Shown: piece by piece, positions 33,297-42,700 of the stretch
How positions within the stretch are numbered: position 1 is the first letter of the stretch
Layout: the number at the start of each line of letters is the position of its first letter
Program-made: the position numbers and the translations under genes
Notes under the pieces: model-generated
Database searches by the model: none
Seen by the model: only the letters and a program-made list of their open reading frames with translations
What the model was told of the DNA's origin: nothing
Assembly (NCBI GenBank): GCA_913778455.1
Contig: CAJYVK010000189.1
Location: 1-49,980 of the forward strand
Length of the DNA: 49,980 nucleotides
Source: an uncultured Hymenobacter sp.
GTDB lineage: Bacteria; Bacteroidota; Bacteroidia; Cytophagales; Hymenobacteraceae
Reading direction: 5' to 3'

Positions 33297-33729
33297 AGCC
33301 CAGCGAATTGCTCAAGCGGGTCACCTAGGGAATATAGGTAGAAGGCATCTGTAAGCTAATTATCTGTTTGTCAACAAATAAAAAATAAATCTTTGTCTCA
33401 GCTTCAAATATAAGATAAATTTCTAATTTGTTTCTTGGAAAAAAATAAAATTTTCTTGGAAAGTTAAAATACAATCACATTTAGTGCTTAACGAAGAAGA
33501 GACGCTCTGTGAGTTCACCCACTTGCACTGGGCGAGAAAATAGACTGGTTCGGCGAAATAAGTGTGACCGAAAAGCGGTGGTTTTTATTTTTGCAGCACC
33601 TGAATTATCGCTTAACGCGCAGAGCACTACCCTTCCCAAAGACAAACCGCTTAGAATAACGGCTCGTACTTGCCACTGCTCAATCAACACTTTTCCTTTT
33701 TCATTTTACCTGCTTCACACCGCAGCCTT
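33297..33729. other. AT-rich leader region before the second giant gene
   Basis: The space between the two giant genes totals 497 nt including the terminator. About 33340-33480 is very AT-rich (TAAAAAATAAATC, GGAAAAAAATAAAATTTTC). It holds a candidate promoter at 33563-33593 and a 5' untranslated region of about 130 nt. A short open frame at 33509-33733 has no supporting feature. Confidence 0.7.
33563..33593 (+). promoter_or_regulatory. Candidate promoter of giant gene 2
   Basis: TGTG at 33563-33566, exactly 19 nt, then TATTTTTG at 33586-33593 (exact -7 match), which predicts a leader of about 130 nt before ATG 33730. Confidence 0.6.
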
Positions 33730-36700
33730 ATGAAATCAACCTTACGACTACTCAGCCTTGTACTGGCTGGAGCGGCCTTCGGGCCGCCCGGCCGGGCGCT
33801 GGCCCAGACGCCAACGCTGGAGTTTACCACGGGCGCGGGCAACCCTACCGGTAACGGTCCTACGACAGCCAACCAGGTTATCACGTTTCAAAACAACACG
33901 GATAACCCCACCGGTGGCACCTTCGCGGCCTACACGCCAACTACGCAGGCCACGTTTGTACTGAGTAACTTCCAGTACACCCTGACTACTGCCCAAACGC
34001 CGACGACAACGCCAGTGTTCTTCGGCGGCGGGTCAGCCAACGCTCAGCAGGCGGCCGCCCTGGCACTGTTTCCTAAGGTAAATGCCATCGGTGCCCCTAC
34101 CAACGGCATGTTTAGCTCGGTTGCCAGTACGGTGGGTACGGGTATCGACGTAGCAGTCAATAACGGAACAGAGGTGTTTGTTTCAGCCGAGGCAATACCA
34201 GCAACCGTCCCTGCCAACTCCCGCTACCGATACGCTGACCTGACTATCAACTTTAATCAGGCCGTTGTAAATCCCGTCATCCAGCTTGCCGGTTTAGGAA
34301 GCAGTGGCACGACCAACGGCGGAAATTTTACAACCTCTATCGGTTTTACGACCGAATTAGACCTAGTAACGACGGGCGTAACGCTCTCCCGTCTAAGCGG
34401 CTCGAACGAGCTTACGGTAAACGCTACCCAGATACTAAATAACGCGACTTCGCCTAACACGGCCTCCAATAACGGGGCTGCCAGCGGTTCCGTTTTGGTG
34501 ACGACGCCCTCCACGGGTATTACCTCGCTTACGTTCCGCCTGTACCTGCGCCCGGCCGCAGCGGGTGGTACACTGCATAGCCCAGATGGCTCCACGCACT
34601 CCGGCGATGGCTGGACCGTGGGCGTATCCTCGCTAGCGGCCGCCCAACCCATTTCGGGCTACGTATACGAGGATGTGAACTACGGTGGCGGCGCGGGGCG
34701 CCCCCGCTCGGCCAGCGGTACCGTGGGCCGAGCCAACGCCCGCGTGGAGCTCTATAACTCAGCCGGCACCTTCGTATCGGCGACTACCACCGATGCCAAC
34801 GGCCTCTACACCTTCAATCCCGGCGCGGGCACCTACACGGTGCGCGTAGTCAACAGCTCGGTTACCAGCAGCCGCACGGGCTACGTAGCCGGCCTGCTGC
34901 CGGTGCAAACCTACAACGGCACGACCACCGCCGTGGGCGGGGCTAACCCTGCCAAAGTAGACGCTGGCAACGGCGCCGCCGGCACTACGCTGGCCAGCCT
35001 CAACACGGCCACGACCATTGCCGAAAGCCAAGCCGTGGTAACTTCCGCCGCTGGCTCGTCCACCGCTACGGGCGCTGATTTCGGCTTCAACTTCGACGTG
35101 GTAGTGAACACGAACGACGCGGGCCAGGGCTCGCTGCGCCAGTTCATCACCAACGCCAACGCCCTGGGTGGCGAAACCAACCTGGCCCAGGCCGGCTCCT
35201 ACACCAACCCGGCCAACTTGGCGACGGGCTCCACGGCGGCCGGCTTGGCCGCTACGGCCCTACCAACCGGGGTTGAGTCGAGCATTTTCATGATTCCGGC
35301 GGCGGCGCTCACCAACGGCGTGGCTGTGATTACGCCCGCGAGCCAGCTGCCCCAGATCACGGGCGCTAACACGGCCATCAACGGCAGCACCCAGACCTTC
35401 AACATCGGCAACACCAACGACGTGCTGCTCGGTGCTGGCGGTACCGTGGGTACCCAGGCCACGGCCTTGGGTCAGCTCAACGGCCCCGAGGTGCAGCTGG
35501 TGGGTAGCACCGCTATCGCCTTCGGTCTCGACGTGGCCAACTCGGCTACTAATTCCCGCATTCGCGGCCTGTCTATCTACGGTTTCGGTAACGCGCCCGA
35601 TAGTGACAACGGCGGCAACATCCGCAACGCGGCCAACACCCTCACCATCACGCAGAACGTGCTGGGTACGGTGGCCACTAGCTTCACGGCTCCGGCTACC
35701 CTCTCCAACTCCGACAACGTGCGCCTGATTGCCGGTACCAGCGGCATCACGGTTAGCAACAACCTCATCGGCTTCGCCAACGGCAAGGGTATCTCGATCG
35801 ATAACGGCGTGAACAACGTGCTGGTATCGGGCAACGAGGTGCGGGGCAACGGCCAGGCCGCTGCCAATTATGATGGCCTTGACATCAACGGCAGCGCCGC
35901 CACGGTGCAGAATAACCTGTTCACCGGCACTTCGGGCCAGGGCATCGACAGCTACCGCTCGTCGGGCAGTAACATCATTACGGGCAACACGGTGACCGAC
36001 AACGGCCGGGGCACGGCTACCCTGGCCCCCACCGAAACGCCGGGCGTGCGCATCTACGGAACTGGCAATAGCCTGACGCAGAACGTTATCGCCAATAACT
36101 ACGGCGCTGGCATCATGCTGCTGGGCGCGACTGGCGTGGCAGCCACGAACAACACGGTGATGAGCCAGAACTCCATCTTCGGCAACGGCAACGTAACAGC
36201 CCGCAACGGCGCGGCGGCTACCGGCCAGGTGGGTATCGATCTGCAAGTCAATGGTGATGGCGAGAACGGGGGCACTTCGCCTTTCGTTACGCTCAACAGC
36301 GCTGCTACCACTGGTGCCAACGGCCTGGTTAACTACCCCGTTATCACGAACGCCTACATCACGGGCAGCAACCTCGTGGTGAGCGGCTACGCCAAGAGCG
36401 GCGCTACCATCGAGCTGTTCTCCGCCCAGGCCAACCCCGCCAGCGTCAACGCTACCGGGGCCAACTTCGGCCAGGGCCGTACCTACCTCACCACGGTGAC
36501 GGAAGGCGCTACCACCGGCGTAACCGACACCGACAACCGTACGGGCCTGAGCTACTCGGGCAACATCAACGGCTTCAACCAGGGTTCGGACACCAACGCC
36601 AACGGCTTCACCTTTACCATTCCGCTCAGCTCGCTGCCCGGTGGTACGCTGGCCGCCGGTACGGTGCTCACCAGCACCGCCACGCTCGGCGGCGTTACCT

Positions 36701-39700
36701 CGGAGTTTTCGGGCAACGCTACGGCGGCTGCCCTCACGGGCTACGTGTATGAGGACGTAAACTACGGCGGCGGCGCAGGTCGCCCCCGCTCGGCTACCGG
36801 TGCCGTGGGTCGCCCCGGCGCTACCGTGGAGCTCTATAACGGCACCACGCTGGTAGGCACTACTACCACCGATGCCAACGGCCAGTACACCTTCGGCGCT
36901 ACGCCCGGCACCTACACGGTACGCGTGGTCAACAGCACGGTCACCAGCTCGCGCACGGGCTACGTGGCCGGCCTGCTGCCGGTGCAGACCTACAACGGCA
37001 CCACCACCGCCGTGGGCGGCGTGAACCCCGCCCTCACCGACGCGGCCGCCAACACCGGCAACCAGTCGCTGACGGCCCTTACTACTGGTACCACTACGCC
37101 CCAGAGCGTAGCCACCGTCACGACGACCAACGCGGGCACGACCGGCCCAGACTTCGGCTTCAACTTCGACGTAGTGGTGAACACCAACAATACGGGCCAG
37201 GGCTCGCTGCGCCAGTTCATCACCAACGCCAACGCCTTGGGTGGTGAAGCTAACCTGGTACAGGCCGGCTCTAACGCCGCTGGCGCTTTGCCAGCCGGCA
37301 TTGAAACCAGCATCTTCATGATTCCGAACGGTACCGCCCGTCCCGGCCTGCTGGCCAGCGGCAACGGCGGCCCCGCTTCGCAACTCAACGCTAATGGGGT
37401 AGCAGTAATTACGCCCGCTACGATCCTGCCTTCGGTAACGGGCGCCAACACCAGCATCGACGGCTCGACGCAGACCTTCAACATTGGTAATACCAATAAC
37501 GTAACGCTAGGCACTGGCGGCACGGTAGGTACTGGCGCTACTGCCCTGAGCACCGTCAACGGCCCCGAAGTGCAGCTGACCGGCAACACCAACATCAACT
37601 CGGGCCTGTACCTGACCAATACTGCTACTAGCACGCGCGTTACCGGCTTAGCTGTTTATGGCTTCGGTAATTCGGTCGATGCTGATGACGTGGCGAATAT
37701 CGTGACACTGGCCAACAATACCGTCTTTACGGCCAACGTGCTGGGTAGCACCGCTACCAGCTTCAGCCTGCCCACGGGCGGCAACGGTGGGCAAAACGTG
37801 CGGGTGCAAAGTGGCACGAGCGTAAACTTCACCAATAACTTGGTTGGTTTCGCAGGTGGCACGGGCATTTACACGGCCAATGGCGTTACCAACGTTACCA
37901 TCACCAACAACGAATTTCGCAGCAATGCGAATGTAGGCAACTACCTGGACGGGGTAGACGCCCACGGCGCTTCCTTGACGGTAACGAACAACCTGTTTGC
38001 CGGCAACGCGGCGCAGGGCTTCGACAGCTTCAGCAGCGCCGGCTCGAACGTGGTAACGGGTAATACCTTTACTGGCAACGGCGTAGGCAATGCCGGCGGC
38101 GCACCCTCCGAAACGGCAGCTGTCCGCATTTACGGCACGGGCAACACGGTAAGCCAGAACGTTATCAACGGCAACTACGGGGCTGGGGTAGCGGTAGCCA
38201 ATGGCGCTACGACCACCATCAGCCAGAACTCGATTTTCAACAACGGCACCATCACCTCGGCCAACGGCACGGCGGCTAGCGGAGAGATTGGCATCGACTT
38301 GCTGTCGGCTTCCGACAATGCGAACACGGGGACGGCCCCGTACGTGACCATCAACGATAACGGCGACGGCGATACGGGCGGCAATGGCCTGCTCAACTTC
38401 CCGGTTATCACCTCGGCTACCATCTCCAACGGCAACTTGGTGGTGCAGGGCTTTGCCCGCCCCGGTTCAGTTATCGAACTCTTCAACCCCGGTGCCACGG
38501 CTGACGCTTCCGGCTTTGGCGAAGGCCAGACCTACCTGGGCACCTTCACCGAAGGCAGCGCCGCTGATACCGACAACGGCACGGGTACCTACTCGGGCAC
38601 TATCAACGGCCTGAACCAGGGTACCGACAACACCAACCGCTTCTCGTTCACCATCCCGCTCACGGGCAGCTTCGCCGCCTACGCCGCTGGCTCGCGACTG
38701 ACCAGCACGGCTACGCTCAGCGGCGCGACTTCCGAATTCTCGGGTAATGCCACTGTGACCAACGCCCTGACGGGCTTCGTGTACGAGGACGTAAACTACG
38801 GCGGTGGCGCAGGTCGCCCTCGCTCGGCTAGCGGTACCGTGGCTCGCCCGGGTGCTCGCGTTGAACTCTACGACGCCAGCGGCAACTTCGTAACGACTAC
38901 GACCACCGACGCCAACGGCCAATACACGTTTAACGTACCCGCCGCTACCTACACGGTGCGGGTAGTGAACAGCACGGTGAGTAGCTCGCGCACGGGCTCC
39001 GTGGCCGGCCTGCTGCCGGTGCAGACTTACAACGGCACCACCACCGCCGTGGGCGGGGCCAACCCCGCCAAGGTAGACGCTGGTAACGGGGCTGCCGGTA
39101 CCACGCTGGCCAGCCTGAATACGGCTACCACCATCCCCGAAAGCCAGGCTTCGTTCACGCTGAACGCCGGCGCTACGGCTGGTCCGGACTTCGGCTTCAA
39201 CTTCGACGTAGTAGTGAACACCAACGACGCGGGCCAGGGCTCGCTGCGTCAGTTCATCACCAACGCCAACGCCCTCGGCGGCGAAGCTTCGCTGGCCCAG
39301 GCCGGCTCGAATGCCGCCGGTGCCCTGCCGGCTGGCACCGAGACCAGCATCTTCATGATTCCGAACGGTACCGCTCGCCCCGGCCTGCTGGCCAGCGGCA
39401 ACGGCGGCCCGGCCTCGCAACTCAACGCTAACGGGGTGGCCGTTATCTCGCCAGCCTCGATTCTGCCCACCATCACGGGTACCAACACCAGCATCGACGC
39501 TACCACCCAGACTGCCAATATCGGTGACACCAACGGCGGCACGCTCGGGGCTGGTGGTACGGTAGGCACCGGCGCTACGGCGCTCTCGACCGTAAACCGG
39601 CCCGAAGTACAGCTGGTTGGCACTCGTAATTTCGACGGCGTGGTAGTAGGTGCTGCCAACGCTACTGTGCGCGGATTTAGCCTCTACGGCTTCGATCACG

Positions 39701-42700
39701 ACATCACCGTCAATACCGACATCACGGCGTTCCTGATTGAGCAGAACGTGGTTGGCACCTCGGCCACGAGCTTTACCGACCCCGGCACCAACGTGCGCAC
39801 GCTCAACGAGGGCATCCTGCTGAACGGTGCCGACAACGGCACCGTGCGCAACAACCTTATCGGCTATAACGGCGGCATGGGTGTATGGGTACTGTCGAAC
39901 GGTGCCAATGGCTCGAATAACAACACCATCTCGGGCAACGAAATCCGGGGCAACGCCCAAGAGAGCAAGCCGGCTCCCGAAGGGTTAGTATTCGACGGCC
40001 TGGAGCTGCAAGGCAATAGCACGGGCAACACCGTATCGGGCAACCTGATTACGGCCAACTACGGTCACGGCATCGACTCGTTCGGCAACGGCATCGGCGG
40101 TAATACCGTGTCAGGCAATACCATCTCTAACAACGGGGTAGGCGTGGCTACCGGCACCGGCGAAGAGGGCTCGGGCCTGCGCGTATTCGGCGCAACCAAC
40201 CCGACCATTATCTCGGGCAACGTGCTTTCGGGCAACAACGGCTCGGGCGTTCTAGTAATAGGCTCGGCTAATCAGGTAACCATCTCGCAGAACTCGACCA
40301 CGGGCAACACCCGCCTGGGCATCGACCTGCTTGTTGACAACAGCGCCCCGCTCTTTTACAACGGTAACACGGGCACGACCTCGAACGTGACCCTGAACGA
40401 CAACGGCGACACCGATGGCGGCGGCAACGGCCAGCTCAACTTCCCGGTGCTGACGACGGCCAACGTGAGCGGTACCTCGCTCAAAGTTACCGGCTACGCT
40501 CGCCCCGGCTCGCTCGTGGAACTGTTCCTGGCTACCCCGCTCACCACGGACCCTACCAACAGCAACCGCAACTTCGGCCAAGGCTCCAGCTACCTGGTTA
40601 GCCGCACCGAAGGCAATGCGACTGACGACAGCAACACTGGCACCGGCACATACAGCGGCCTGATCAACGGTGTGAACCAGGGTACGGACAACACCAACCT
40701 GTTCACCTTCGACATTCCGCTGAGTAGCTTCACCGCCGCCCAGCGCACGGCCCTGCTCAGCGGCAACGCCGTTCTCACGAGCACGGCCACGCTGGCCAAC
40801 AGCACCTCGGAGTTCTCGGGCAACCTCGCCCTGCCCATCACCGACGTGACCGTGGCCCTCACCGGCCCGCAGACGGTTACCCCCGGCCAGCCCACTGGTA
40901 CCTACACGGCTACCTTCACCAACAATGGCCCGGTAACTGCCAGCAACGTACTCCGCACCGTAACGCTGCCCAGCGGCGCTACCAACGTGGTACTCCCCGC
41001 CGGGGCTACGCTGTCGGGCAACGTCATCGACTTCGGCTCGGCGGCCACCCTGGCCAGCGGCGCTAGCAACAGCTTCTCGTTCAGCTTCACGCCCGCCACT
41101 ACGGCGACGGGTACGGTGTTCATCGCAGCCAATACCAAGACCGATACCTCGCAGGGCAACAACAACGCCCCCGACGATTCGACCATCGGCGCAATGGTAG
41201 CCCCGACTGCCGACGTGTTTACGACCATCGCGGCCACTACCGCTTCGGTAGCCGCAGGCACCCCGCGTACGGCTGGTACCCCGCCCACCTTCACGGTGAC
41301 GTTCAACAACAACGGCCCCACCACGGCGGCCGGCGTAGTTGCCGCGGTGCAGTTGCCCACGGGCCTCACCAACGTGGTGGCTACCAACGGTGGCAGCTAT
41401 AACAGCACGACGGGTATCGTATCGTACACTGGCCTGACTTCCATCGCCAGCGGTACGCCTACCACCTCGGTTATCACCTTCGACGCCCCGGCCGCTGGCC
41501 CGATAGCCGCCAGCGCCACCATCACCACCACGACCGCCGAAGCCAACCAGACCGCCAACAACCAAGCCTCGGCTACGATGGCGGTGGTACCGGCCTTCGA
41601 CCTGCTCACCACCATCACCGGTCCGGCCTCGGCCGTCGCTGGCGACCTGGTGACCCTGAGCGTGACCACGACCAACAACGGCCCCAGCCCGGCGGCCAAC
41701 GCGGTACAAACCGTGCAGCTTGGCCAGGGCTTGACCAATGTGTACGTGAGCAACGGCGGGGTATACAACTCGGCCAGCACTACCCAGACCATCGTATCGA
41801 ACGGCGTGAGCTACTCGGTACCGGCCGGTGCGGTAGTATTCCCGACGCTCGCCAGCCTGGCCACCGGCCAGACGGTAGCCAACACCATCAGCTTCTCGAT
41901 GCCCAACGCGACCATCACGCCCACGGCTTCGGTAACGCCCAACACCGCTTCGTCGGCCAACACGGCGGGCGACACCAACACGAACAACAACGCTGCTAAC
42001 CTGAACGCCGGCACCACTGGCTCGACCGCAGCTAGCGTAACGGTGCTGACTCCGCAGGCGGGTACGGCCAATGCCTACACGACCATCACTACGTCGGCGG
42101 CTACCACCACGGTAGGCAACCCCGTAACGCTGACCGTAACCACTGGCAACAACGGCCCCAACGCCGCTACCGGCGTAACGCAGACCGTGCAGCTGATGCC
42201 GGGCTTCACCACTAGCACCATCCAAGTGAATGGTACGACGGGTACGCTCAGCGGCAACACCATCACTTTTGGTACCGGCGGCCCGACGTACGACACTACC
42301 ACTGGCCTCGTCGTATTCCCGACCCTGACCAACGGTGCCAATGGCAGCGCCAGCGGTACCAGCGTAACCAACACCATCCGCCTGACGCCGTCGGCCGCTA
42401 CCAGCACCACGGTAGCCACCACCGGCAACAACGGCCAGATCCTGGCAATGGCTGGGGTGCGCACGACTAACACCGACCCGGTAGCCGCCGACAACGTGGC
42501 TTCGGTAGGCGTGACGGTGGCTCCCTCGTCTGACCTCGTCGCTACCCTCACTGGCCCGGCTTCGGCTCAGGCTGGTCAGTCGGTAACGTACACGGCTTCG
42601 TTCGTCAACAACGGCCCGATGGCCGCCGCTGGCGTAACCGAAACCGCTCAGCTGCCCGTCGGCCTGAGCACCGTTACTATCACCGATGCCAACGGCAACG

